A stretch of DNA of 64,000 nt from Xanthostigma xanthostigma (taxonomy: Eukaryota > Arthropoda > Insecta > Raphidioptera > Raphidiidae). Each line of letters starts with the position of its first letter. Within the stretch, counting starts at the first letter, position 1. Of the stretch, positions 1 to 13,125 are shown piece after piece. Location: assembly GCA_963575645.1 (NCBI GenBank), contig OY754468.1, positions 24,700,465-24,764,464 of the forward strand, given 5' to 3'. The position numbers were made by a program, and so were the translations under genes. The notes under the pieces are model-generated. The model did not search any database. It saw nothing but the letters and a program-made list of their open reading frames with translations, and had not been told where the DNA came from.

Positions 1-2086
1 AATATGTACCTAATCTGTTTGTCATAAATTATGGTAATTTGCATTAAATTTGGCAATATTTACTAATATTATATTTAATTCAATCTGCGGTAAGACTCTA
101 GGGGCCCTGTTTAACTATTAACTGTGCTATAATAGATGGAATTTCACATTTTCATTGTTACATATGCGGAAGAAAGCGATTGCATGAGTAGAGGATAGCA
201 GATTGTGCAGTTTTAAACACTGTTTGACCTCAATAAATGCTATGCCATTACCTATTATAATATTACGTACCTACGCACAGATTCTTATATTGTGCATAAA
301 AAATATCGTTAATTAGTTATTACTTCATTTCACTTTACGAAAAAATTACATACTCAATTACCCTCACAATAGAAAAAGTGACTTAAACGTCTTTTGAATA
401 GCATACACAATGGTGACACTACAGACAGGCTGGACATACCCTGTTAGCCGGAGCCCCCTTAATTTATTTAATTTTTATTAATATATTACGTGCGTCATTA
501 AATTTTATTCTAACATGTGAACCTATAAATACTACGACATTTACGACATTTTTTTATTTGTGGGCTCCTTTTTCTAATTCAACCTATGGTCCCGCTTCTT
601 GTAGCAGACAATATACATTTTGAATTTGAAACTTATTTTGAAGACAGATCAAACAATAAAAAATAATTCATAACATTATTTACGAAACGAAAATTATGAA
701 AATTAATCATTTATATGCTTGTGGGCGCCCTACAATCAAATCGGTTGAAAATATCGTTTTGTCAAACTGAATAATTATACACCGTGTTTTATACTATTAA
801 AAGAAAGAAGGTATTCATTGTTTTATTCTGATACTTTTTAGTTTTCAATTTGAAGTTTTTAACCTACGACTGTGATAAGTTTCAACTAATGATAACAACA
901 TGGTAAAACAATTACTAAATGACCTGTCTTTCACCTCATTGACGTGTCTTAAAGGTGATTTGATACCCGAAGTATTAGATGCTCCTGAGTCCTGAGACCT
1001 CCGCATCCTTAAATTCTTAATTTAACATAATATCATAAAGTGAATAAGGAAAGCATATTTAAAAAAATAATAAAATTATATTAAAGGTAATGTTTTTGGT
1101 GCCTCTGAAACGTGTAACTAGCCCTAAGGACCAAAGCAATTGCTTACTTAGCTGCCAATTAGTGACCATACGTTTCGTTTTCAACTAGACGCGACGGTAC
1201 CGTTTTTTAAATCGAGAAATCACTCAGGGCGCAAAAATGTCCCGTTTAGCAAAATTAAAACAATTCCAGGCGTATATTAATTTGTTTTTATAATGTAGGA
1301 TACAAATCGCAATAGTGTTTACATTCATTAAATTAAATTATAATATATGTATATGTTTTGTAGTTCAATTGCGAACTTGTAACTATATTTTTATATTGAT
1401 TATTTTATATTTTATCCATGGACCATACGGTCATACCTCTTATTAGGTCGTGAAAAACTTTTAAATCGTTGTATTTCCAGCATTTTATAAAAAAAACTTA
1501 AAAAGTTTTGCAGGTGTTTGTACTGTTTAATTACCTGGTAAAAAGGCATTCCTACTCTTAATTAATTTTTAATCTATATTTATAGTTGTAACACTCAGGA
1601 TTTTTCATTTATATTAATATTTTTTATAACTATAAATAATTTGTGTTCATTTGTGTTCGGTTTCATGTAATCAAAACATTAAAAATTAGATACCTACTAT
1701 ATAAATATATGTATACTTAATATATGTGGAATTGATAACTTCTTCTTTTTGTTTAGACGGTTAAAAACATTTTATGCTATATTATATCATTTTAGTTGTA
1801 CCTGTCTAATATCTATTTCTCTTTTAATTCAAAAGTTCTTGGAATTAGGCTATAGTGATAATCTTTTAGTTTCTAACATTTTTGGTCACGCACTCAGTTT
1901 GTATTGTGAATATTTTTTCCATAAACATACACTTTTTCTATATCGTGATGTTATTTTCACTTATTTTCTTGCATCTTATCCAGGAACTTTTTAAATTGTT
2001 GGTACCCTATTCATCAATTAGAGTCTTAGAGTAAAAACGGTTATTATATCATTTTAAAAACACTTTCACTATGTGAGCTACGAGCA
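1..2086. other. AT-rich non-genic stretch
   Basis: No gene, RNA or complete mobile element is recognised. Short reading frames such as 1749-1994 have no homology that I can recognise and fit chance in AT-rich DNA. Confidence 0.5.
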
Positions 2087-2094
2087 GCGTTGCC

Positions 2095-2442
2095 AGACGT
2101 CTCGATTTTGGCGGGATGTCTCGATTTTTAAATCAAAATTAAATGTCCCGCGCGGGACAGGCTCAGTCCCGCTTTTCGGAGATAACTTGTTCTGAAGACG
2201 AATAAGACTCAACTATTTAACGATAGGGTAAATCTGATTTAAAATATTATATTTTTATTAAAATACATTTTCTATGGCTATTGTCACGTAAACGTAATTT
2301 TAATTCAAATAAAAAGATAAATATTTGGAAACTTCTGATTATATACGTTTTTTTACTATGTCCCGCTTTCGATGAAAGAATCCCGCTGTTTTCACTCAAA
2401 GAGTTCCAAAATCCCGACTTGGCAAAAAAAAAAACTGGCACC
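2095..2442 (+). mobile_element. Non-autonomous hAT-like element, copy A (CAGCGTTGCCAG family)
   Basis: It starts with terminal repeat CAGCGTTGCCAGACG and continues with repeated CCCG-rich motifs, then an AT-rich middle. The same sequence occurs in opposite orientation at 48135-48714, where it has perfect target duplications. Here the right end is diverged after ACTGGCACC and no clean duplication is visible, so this is an older or damaged copy. Confidence 0.75.
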
Positions 2443-5400
2443 TTCAACGGTTTTTTACTCGGCTTGTACTTGTACCTGTACCTGTTTGGCATGTCTATTA
2501 CCTGATAATGACTTAGCAATTCCATTAGGAAAAATAGTTCTATGCAAAATCTATACTTATACCTACATATAATCCGCTTAATCGCAATTTTGATTTTTTT
2601 TTAATTATCTAACCGTATAACTTACTCTGACTGTGTAGAATTGTCATCTCTACTTTGTTTTGACATTTATTAAAATTAGTTATGCATGGTGTACACCTCG
2701 CAAGTATTTTATTAGTTGGTGTTATAATAACCATTATTCAACACTTATTTAAAATATTATGAATAATCTCGTATAACGCATAACATAGGTGTATATTAAT
2801 AATGCTAAACTTGTGCAAAACCAGAAAGGGAAAATAAGGGAATTCACGCGTAACCGACATTTAAATTAAAGGTTCGGGAAGAGAAACATTACATACTTGG
2901 TTTTATCTTGCAAAATATGCATAGTACTATAGCACTTGAATTAATTTATTTTTTTTTGTATTTTAGACGCTTTTTTCAATTTCAAACAAATGTCTGCATT
3001 AAGATTGAGCTATACCTATCATTATATATCAAATAAGATTTAGCAAGCTGTACCTATTGTGTGTGAATAGAATACATCATCCTGTATGAAATCTAACGAG
3101 CAATAAAGTAATAAACCAATAAAAATTAAGACTCCGATTCGTATGCACATGGAATATTAATTGTCTGTCATCACTAATGATTGCACTTACTTTTTTTGAT
3201 AATTAATACAACCTTGATGATTTGAAAAAAATTAAAATAAGTAAAATCGCTGTTCAAACAAATTTCGTTCAGTATTACTGATTCAAGGTTAAGATTATTA
3301 TATATGATCATTATTACGTGAATGATTGTGTCAACTGTCAACTGTACCAATAATATTATTACGTAAATAACGACAACAATTATTGAGTTGTATTAATTTT
3401 ATTCGTGTTTGTCAAATTTCATCGAATTAATTTGAATACATAAGTATATATCTACGTACAAGAAAATATGCCCAGTTTAGTTAGTTTGCTTGTACCATTA
3501 ACCTGCAGTCATAATTTTTTGTAGCGAAATCCGGACCCTTACAAATTTTTAATTAAAAAATTAACAACAGATCTTTTTTATAATTATGGCAATTTGAAAT
3601 GAGTTTTTTTTTAGATAATAATTAGTGATATACTTTTCATAACGACTTATTCTATGTATTTATGTAAGAAAGTTTCGTTAAACATTTTTTTTCAAAACTT
3701 TAGTTTCGGAAATATTTTGAAAATAACAAAAATCAGCTGTTCTTTTCTTTTGTAGATCTGTCAGTAATAAACTAGTTAAGCATGATTTGATTAATTTTTA
3801 CGTGACGTGGAACATATTATATGTAAGTAACTATGGTAACGAATAGCAAATATCATTTTGAATACTACCTATCCATTACCCGCGTCACCTCTCCCGATAT
3901 CAGAAATTTTCTCTTTATTATACTATATCAAATTCAATATTTTTGAAATTGGAATGGCCTCGTCGCCCAATTGGCTGGATTTTTTTCATTACCTTATATA
4001 TATGACCGAACGTATTATTTTTGTGTCCTTAAATTTTGGTAAACCCGAACATTTTTCAAATCTGACGAGGCCCGAACGCTTTGGGCGAAATCTGGATGTA
4101 CGGCTGGTTTATCAGTATCACCTTTCGTTATCAACATTACAACTAGAATTTCATTATTATCTTTACAATGTCAGCTACACACTTGGGAGAATATTTTGAA
4201 AATAGATTTTGAAATTATAGAATCATAACGGAAAGTACGAGTTAGGTATGCGAATACATTTGGGATTTTAATAAAAGTTTTATCAATCGAAAAAGGCTGA
4301 CGATTAACCCAAATAATTATTAAGAATAGTCTAATTTATAATTTTTCTCTTCTGAGGTATGCGCAATCGTAGACAAACGTAGGTATGTACCTTTCCTTAT
4401 CACATAATATGCTATAAGATCATTCAACGTCGAATCTACCGAAACTTCTACTGTTGTACAGTTTGTTATACTGCACCGGTACAAAAATAGATATACAAAT
4501 ATGAGTGGCATACTAAATTGAAAATATCGTGACAGTGTCGCATTCGCTCTGTAATTAAAACTATCAATTTCATTGTTTTGTTGTCAAAAGTGGGCGTAAG
4601 TTTTGTTAAAAAATACGCTGTTTGTTACTTTTCAACAATATTTTTTTTGTCATTATTGAATCGTTCACTATAAATATAGGTACCTATATTTCATATATTG
4701 CAGATATTTGTTTTTTTCTGGGTGATTTGGTATGAATATTCGAAGTATCGATTAAATCGTTCGATGTGCTGATCTAGAGTAAAACATTGCTTACAAATTA
4801 ATATTCAGTGTATGTTTTACAATAATTAAGTAAAATTACTAGTATTTCTAATTATGTATAAGATGAAAGGACTATAGATGCGTTTTATATTTGATTGTGA
4901 TTTTTTGTATTATGTGTTACTTTAAATTGCTGACTTGTTATATTCAAATGTAATTTGACGCCATGATCATAAATACTATACTATACAATACTGGAAAACT
5001 GCTGAATCGATTTTAATTGGATTTTCACGACATTCTCCTGGCGTTATTATATAACGCTTTAGTCTAAGCCTAAGGTATGGGATGGCATAGACGACACCAG
5101 CTTAACGCTACAGATTATTCGGAATCTGATTGAATTATTATAAGCTCTTGGGTTAGCATTCAGCTGCTCTTTGACATTGGCCATTTTAGAATAAGAATCA
5201 CGCTCGCTAAGTCATAGGTACACAAACACAGGTAATGTACATTATATAGTATAGCAGCCATTTTATTATATCAATTATAAAATTCCATATTAAATATAAT
5301 TATCACTTTCTTCGCGTTTGGCAGAACTCAACCCTTAAGATAGAAGTTTAGATTTTTTAGAGAATTATTTTAGATGACCAACGGCCACTTGCTCTACGGC

Positions 5401-7959
5401 TAAGGTAATATTTTCTGAAATAAAATTTCGAGCATGTACTTTTGCATTAGTTAACAGAGGACAATGTTTGTAATGTTTGTACTATATTTTACTATAAAAT
5501 ACTGTGACAAAGAACCGTATTCTTTAACTTAAAACAAATCATATGGCATTTAGATTGCTATTTTTTCCCAACTATTATGTGGCTCTTTTGATGACTCAAC
5601 TGTTCTAAAACTATTATTTGCTTCCCAAAGAAATATAAAATATGGACAATTTTATGCTTTATCGCTAATTAAAAATAAAATATCATTATCATATTATATC
5701 TTGATTGGTTCGTTGATATATTCGGGGAAGTCCGCAATACGCAGCTTATTTTCAGAGAATGTATCGGGTAAAAAAGGCTAAAAAGTAAGATGCAGTATTC
5801 TGCACATCAAATAATTCTGAAATCTCATTCAAATAGACATTGTAAGCATGTCGTGTGCGTACGTCATAATATAAAACATTACTATAATATAGCATTAACT
5901 AATAATATTATAGAATATTGATTTAAATTGTGCAATTTTATATTGTTGAATGATTCTATTTAAATGAATAATGCATTCTTAACAAGTTCGCAAGGTTATC
6001 ATAGCATTTCATCGTCATAGGTATATACTAATCAATACTCGTAATGCGAAATTATTGTCACCACTTTCAACTTTTGTAAGTTTCACACATCCTAAGCATA
6101 TTGCAAATGCTTCACATTGTTGCATTCTTTGTTGAACACAATATTATAATTTAAATTTAGCAAGTAACAATTTTCATTACGTTTATACGCAGTGTTCGAG
6201 TTCTTACCTATACTAGAATGTTGTTGGCATTGCCTGTCCTCCATTGTTAATTTTATGCTTCAGTATTTGTTTTCAGACATTTTAAATTTTGATTATCTGA
6301 GCCTAAGGGTTCCTTAATGCTACTTGAGCATTTGGTGAGAAAAGACTTTAGTTTACCGGTTTACCCTATCCTAGTCTATTTAATTGCTAATGAACTATTA
6401 TTTGTATAACAACATAAGAAGATATGTTATTTAAGCTATCATTATTTTTTCTGTAACTTTTTATGTATCTATAATAATCTTTGTTTATGGAAATTTTTAC
6501 AATTTAATAATTCTTCGCTAGCAGCGCTTTCTGGTTAGTTTCGTGTCGGTTATGTAGGGTATAAAAGCAACCACCTTATTGACACGTTGATCAATGGCGA
6601 TACCTATAGGGCCCTAAAATGTCGACGTTTGAATGTTTGATAGAATTTGTGACAACTAAACACTATATTTTTAGTTAGTAATATAATATGATAACACATT
6701 CTCAAATTGAAATTAAAATAATTTTGTTTTATGAATTTATCCAAATATAAAGTCAGTACTCAGAAATAATTTTTACAAATAGAAAGTTCTTAAGAATTCG
6801 TTTAGAATTTAATCAACATTTCTTTCATATACGATGCGGCTCATTTAATTTACCCATTAATATGAAATTCACGTCGTTATAACAGACAATAAGTTTAAAA
6901 AAATATATATTTTTATTAAAAAACCCAGGAAATAATTAACTAAAACACTTGCTTCAATTTGTTTTTTGTTTCTGAATGTGTAATCTATTGTTTGCATTTT
7001 TTGTATTATCTAATTTTAATTATTATTATTATCATTATCATCTTTTTTTGCCAAAACTACAAGGTTAAATTTATATAAACTATGACTATTATGTAGAGAT
7101 TTAGTGTCTGGAACTTGATAGTAATGCATAATATATTATATTAAGTATCGGTATGCGATATTCCCAGTGAGAAAAAAAAACGTCGGTGTTTTAAAATTAA
7201 TTGTACTAAAGTTTTGGAACATAACGACAACATGATCCTGACTATGGTATTATTTATTTCAAAACGTTGGCTCAATTTCAGTTTCAACTGTTTTTTTTAT
7301 GTGCACTTCAGCGAGCTAGTAAATAAAAAAAAAATATCTGTAGACATAAGACAAAATGAATTTATTCAATAAATTCAATTCAATGATATCTTTTTCGCCG
7401 ACTTCATGTAGAAAATAGAATTTAAACAATCTTGGATATATACAAGTATTTAATTAAAAACAGTCTTCAGAAGCAATATCCTTGAGCTCATAAGTAGCAG
7501 ATAAGCCTGAGGGTTTTGAACCAGTCAAAATAAAAAATTGAAGAACCAGTTTCATCTGTATGCTGTGATCTTGTAAAATACATAATATTATAAAAAAGAT
7601 GACCAACTGAAATAACATTCCGTAAATAAAACTTCAGAAGTTTCAATTTGAAATAATATAAAGAAGGAGAAAAATACCAAACTTGCAAACGATTTTGCTC
7701 ACAATTTTTAACCCAAAAATATCTGTAATACTTGTGTAATTTTCATTATCTGTGTTTCAAATTTTTATTACAATTTGCGATAGATATAAATCTGCCAAAT
7801 GCATTTCGTTTGCGGCCCGGCATCTGCACTAATATATAGCTTTGAGCAAATTCTACCAGATTTGTTTCTGAACTAGGTGATATCAGATGTCGCTACATGT
7901 TAATAAAACAGTTTTTTTTGACAAAACACCGTAATTTTGTACAAAATATTTAATAAAAA
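2443..7959. other. AT-rich non-genic stretch
   Basis: No coding region, RNA gene or element with definable ends is recognised. The small reading frames at 3858-4199 (+), 4320-4511 (-) and 7488-7688 (-) show no recognisable domain and lack supporting splice context. Confidence 0.45.
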
Positions 7960-8096
7960 CTACCCTAGTGTAAATTGAACTAAGCATAACACATTTACAA
8001 AATTTCATTAAAATCGGTTCAGTGGTTTCGGAGATTTGCGTGACCGAACATCATGACACGAGATTTTTATATATAGGTATAGATAGATTACTATCA
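7960..8096 (+). mobile_element. Retroelement 3'-end fragment (conserved ATCGGTTCAGTGGTTTCGGA tail)
   Basis: It carries the stretch AAAATCGGTTCAGTGGTTTC followed by GGAGATTTGCGTGACCGAAC and ends in short GATA/TATA-like repeats. Such tails recur in arthropod genomes as 3' ends of non-LTR retroelements. Related tails occur at 40850-40930, 42260-42330 (reversed) and 50870-50950. The family name is not certain. Confidence 0.45.
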
Positions 8097-10082
8097 CCGC
8101 CATTTTGACGTAGGTAATATTATATTTTTTCTACAGATAAAAAGAACCGGCATGAACTTTGATTGAGGAGGTTGTAATTTTTTAAACTATAAGGTATTCA
8201 CTATTCAAAAGTCAGATATTTTATTATCATTAGAATTTTTTATTGTAATCAGCGATAAATATGTTTGTTTTACTGATTTTAATTTTTTTTATGATATTAT
8301 CGGAGCCTAAATAAACTTATTTATTTTATTTTTGAATACTTAGGCCATTCTCTTTGGTATAAAATATATAAAATTATTTCGGTATGATGACATTCATTTT
8401 TTTGCTCTTGTTGAACTGTAAAGTCTGCAAATAACAGTACCTACAATAAAAAAGGAGCGAAAATTGCGTTGTCGCTTTCTAATTAAAATTAAAACTTAAT
8501 TGCACAAAAACGCGCTTGAGTCCAAAAAATTTGATTTATAGCTTAAATAGCGCGTAAGATATTTAAAAAATGAATATAACCCTTCATTATCCTTACATTC
8601 ATCGAGAGAGGTAAGAAATTTGAATTTATGGGCTCTTTCATGCCCCTTTCCTCTAATTATATATCTGTTAATTAACTATATGAATCATTGCCTGTCTACT
8701 TAATGTGCGGTGAGTGAATGCAACAAAGCGTATCGAAAATATATCTGCGTCTCTTTCTTAGATGTAATTCCCTGATTTCTCCGATGATAGGATTGGTTGC
8801 TGTACTTGCATTCAATTTGAATAAAGTATCTCTGTTTCAAAAACTTTGTTTTTTCTATGACTTTACATGGGCGTACCTAGCTTTTGGCCCAAGAGGGGGC
8901 GAATTGGAAATTTCTTAAGCCGAGTCCCCCGTGCTTGTTTGCCCTCCTGTATACGCCAGTGCTTACGGCGTAAAAAAAGACAGAAGTATATTATGTTTGC
9001 ACCCTAATAGTTCGATTGCGATTTTATTCCTATGTTCAGTATAGAATAAAAGTATATGCCTCTAATAAACCCAAAACACTTTAGCGATAGCGGTAAAACT
9101 TCTAGTAGACATAATTACTACTGAACAACTATTTAATACGCAGCGCCAGCGTAGCGATTTGTGGTATAAAATATATGATATTCTGTGATATGAGTAAGAT
9201 TCTAGGGCGGTAGGTACAGCACGGCCAAAACATTGGTACAGTTAATGAAATTGACCTCACCTTGTAACTTGCAAATTATTACTTTACACAAATCTAAAGT
9301 CCGCCATAAAAAGTAAATGCCAAAACGGGGATTCTTATTGTCCATTTATTGTAGCTGATATACTCAAGGTTCTGCCGCATGCCTCAATTCATTCGGCATT
9401 ATATATATAGGGTGTTGCAAAATCTTCAGTTACAAGGCGATTACGCCAAGGAATAAGACTAACATCAGTTGCCGAGCGTCTATAATCTAAATTTGACGAG
9501 TGAAAGTCACTGTGTATGTGTATATTGTTGTCGGGTCCGTGTTTAGGCGGAGGCAGCCTCGATATTAGCCTCTTTTTATTTTTTTTTGTGGAGACGCAAC
9601 GCTGACAAGTAAATATTAAAAATATTTTATTCAGCTTCTAGAGCTTTTCAACTTGACGCTCCTAACCAATTACTCAATTACTTAACCAAACATATAATAT
9701 TTAAAACGCCTTTATTCACTAACTCTGACAACCTTCAAACACGGGCAATGTGGGGTTCTATGTGTGGTTCGGGTTTGCGAAGCTGTAATATACTCGAGTA
9801 ACGGTACAGGTGAGAAATTAATTAGGATTCTTGCGGACTTAATATACAATCTTTGATGTATGATAAAAGTTAAGTATCATATTTTAATTCAATTAAGAAA
9901 TTGGAGTAGGTTTGAGATCGGTGATGTAATTTTGAGTAGTTGTTTGTAGGTCGATAGATTATTATTCGGTGCTTAATGTTTTGATAAATAATGTTTTCTT
10001 GTAACTACGAAATTTAATGTTATGGTTCTTATTTAATCAAGATTTTCGCTTTTATAGTGATTTTTTTTAAATATAATATGAC
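8097..10082. other. Non-genic stretch with minor transposon scraps
   Basis: A ~95-bp segment near 8866-8960 begins GGGCGTACCTAGC and ends GTATACGCCAGTG. It looks like a tiny hAT-type relic but lacks a target duplication. Nothing else is recognised. Confidence 0.35.
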
Positions 10083-10113
10083 CTGATGATGGCACAGAGT
10101 GCCGAAACGTGTC
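10083..10113 (+). ncRNA. Hammerhead-ribozyme-like motif
   Basis: The sequence has a CTGATGA box, a 5-bp hairpin (GGCAC-AGA-GTGCC) after one unpaired base, then GAAAC and GTGTC. This matches the hammerhead core CUGANGA-stem II-GAAA with a potential UC/UH cleavage position. Stem III has no room for a loop, but ACGUGU is self-complementary with wobbles, as in the dimer-forming hammerheads reported in Penelope-like elements and retrozymes. No convincing stem I is visible. Activity is inference. Confidence 0.35.
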
Positions 10114-11984
10114 AATTTTTAAACGAATAAACATTTTATCTGAAACTATCCAGTGAGGATTTTTATTATACATCTTGTATTTAATACACACAAGTTACCA
10201 AGAAGTATTTAATTATAAAAAATATTGGATTTTCAACTGAGAATAGGGAAAAACATAAATTATATATCTACAAAGTACCTAATGAATAAAAATATCTTCC
10301 GAGTTTTTGTGTGTACAGATAAACAAGCAATATTAGATACACATATGTCTCAGGAAGTAATAAAATTGTCCAAAAATAAACATACCAAATAAATTTCAAG
10401 CCTTTCTGTTAATTAAGGAAGAAAATTTGTATTGTAATTATCTCAAATTTGCATTATTTTCATATATATTTGTATAATGTTTTTAATGAAAATTGATATT
10501 TATACTAATTTATTTTACCTTGAGTGAAAATATATTATATACAATCGCTGTCCGCTCATTTTCGATTGGTTTTATATTAGGTCTATAAATATTTAATGGG
10601 TCAATAATTATGTTCATGTTAGAATTCCGAGAGTTATCATCAGGGAAATTGATATAAAAATGACATAACTACAGGAAAAACACCAATTTATCGTTATTGA
10701 ATCTAATGGGTTTTGTCAACAAACTGAACAAAGACATATTATTATCTGATTGTTTTATATTGCTTTTTTTTACAATATTGTGATTATATTAAATTGGAGC
10801 TGTGATATGGGATCGGTTTCAAAATAATCTGTATTATTCTGTAGCGTAGAGACAAAAAAATACGTTTTTTTAATGTGTAATCAATATGATCATGGTTAAG
10901 GTTTTTAAATTTGTAATTTCGTAATTAACTACATTTTCCATTAATTGTCTTGTGAATAGATTTTTAGTATATTCCTTTCATTAAAACTATACCTATTGAC
11001 AGTTTTGATAAAGTGTATTTAATTTGAATGAGTTAATCCATTTGAGGTGTTTTGTTTTTTTTTTATTTATTTTAATAAAATACTTTTAATTAACCTTTGA
11101 AGAACTGTACTTGAACTTTTTTTATTGTGATGTACATATTTAATATTTTTCGAACTATTTGTGGAAACATTGCAGTAATTTTTCATATTTGTAAGTATGC
11201 AAAGCTGTTGATGACGTTAAATCTAACAGCTGTTTTTATTGATAAGAAAAGTCTGCACCGGTAATCAGTGCACAGTGATTTACGTATAGGTATCTAATAT
11301 ATTTTTCAGATTTTCTTCGAAATAGTCGTAGAATGCGTAAGTTGTTTCATAATAAAAAATTTACTGGCGGAGTTAATTTTCTATACATCTTATTTGTTAT
11401 TCATTTTTTTTCGTATAACCGTACCTATCTGTAATAAATATGTCAAGTTTGATGAGAAATAATTGATGTTTTATTTTTATTTTTTGTATAATATTTTCTT
11501 TATCATATATACGTATTTCATTTCTTTATGTTTGATCTATAATATATTTAAAACATAAGGAACTGTTTTTCCCGCGAACTCACTTAACCAATTTTGATAT
11601 TCCTATTTTTTCTAAACTTGCCAGATGTACTTTATTTTACCAATTAAAAAAATGTCTATGTATTATAATTACAACTATTAAAAGATCATTCTTACACGAG
11701 ATCTACTACGATTTTATAATAATTTACACATAGATTAATGCTTTCTTTAACATTCCAGATTTTCTATATTTTTTTTACAAACGGCCGCAAGTAAAATGCT
11801 TATTAATTCATTTGCTTTGTAAAATGAAAATCAAAAAGTTCATTAAAACAAATTTCAAGCAAAAAACAAACTAAGAATATTTCCAACAAAACCAGACACC
11901 ATAAAACAACTTAAATGTACAATATGTCACAACCGAACTGTAAAAGCCCTTTACAAGCGTTTTATAAAACGACGCTGTCTTGAA
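10114..11984. other. AT-rich non-genic stretch
   Basis: Right after the hammerhead-like motif there is an AATAAA and a sequence that may be the 3' part of a retroelement. No other structure is recognised. Confidence 0.4.
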
Positions 11985-13125
11985 AAATTAAACAATTTTA
12001 ATGTGGAATTTTTTAACATATTCAACTAATTTTTATATAAAATCGCGTTTACAAGATAGTTCAAATAATAGGTTTTTTTTCGATAAAAAAGGTGTTTTGA
12101 AAAATAGACAAATTCTAATATTTTGGGGGTATGTCGCCTTACGCAACGTTGAAGTCTATTTTACTGTACAAATATTCATTATTGCTCTGTTATTGTAAAA
12201 AGTAAGGAAATTTTTACGAGTTATCAATATTGAGGTACCTATTTTACGTCTGGAATTTTCTGACAACAAATGTTTCACTATAAAAGTCGCGTTTCCAAAA
12301 TACGACATGAATCAGTTTGTTTTTAATAGAACTCCCTAAGTAGGTACTTATTATGTTACAGTTCAATAGAGCTCACTTTTTTCGATAAAAAAGATTATTT
12401 AGGAAAATGTTAAAAAATTGAACATAGACGAACCACAAATCACAATTGTTTCTAATATTTTGGGCGTCCCGCTTAATGCAACGTTGAAATCTATTTCCCC
12501 ATACAACTTTTATTCAAATATTTTTTATTTAGCTCTGTTATTATAAAAAATAGGGGAAATTCACAATTGTTATCAATATTATACTATTTTTCGTAATCAA
12601 TTTTCTGCTACCAATTAATTTTTCATATAAAGCTGCGTTTACAAGATACGGTACTAATATGTTTGTAGTAATGGCACACCCTTCTTATTATTTTATAATT
12701 CAATAGGACTTACTGTTTTGGATTGTTTGTTCTTGAAAAATGTGAAAATATTGAAAATTGACGAGCCACAATCGATTCTAATATTTTGGGCTTCCCGCTT
12801 AATGCATCGTTGAAATCTATTTCGCCAAGTAAATTAGCTCGGTTATTATAAAAAATAAAGAAAATTTACCAGTTATCAGTATTATACTACATATTTTTAT
12901 GAACAATTTTCTGACATCAACAAAGTTTTTGTATAAAGCTGCGTCTAGAAAATACAGTATTATTTTTTTTAATGGCACACCCTACTTATAAATTTAAAGT
13001 TGAATTGAGCTTACAGTTTTGGATTAAAGTCCGTTTAAAATTTAAAATATTAAAAATAGACGAGTCACAATAATCGATTCTAACATTTTGGGTAAAAGAA
13101 AAAAATAGGAAAATATACACATAGT
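11985..13125. repeat. Diverged tandem repeat, ~325-bp unit, about 3.5 copies
   Basis: The anchor TCTAAYATTTTGGG recurs near 12113, 12451, 12777 and 13078, with the companion words GCAACGTTGAAATCTATTT, CTCTGTTATTATAAAAAATA and GCGTTTACAAGATA in the same order in each copy. Spacing is about 337, 326 and 302 bp. Copies differ by many substitutions and indels, so this is an old local amplification. No protein is encoded consistently. Confidence 0.8.

Noticed and set aside
8866-8960. Tiny hAT element
   Set aside because: The ends look alike (GGGCGTACC / GTATACGCC) but the left terminus is altered and no target duplication is present.
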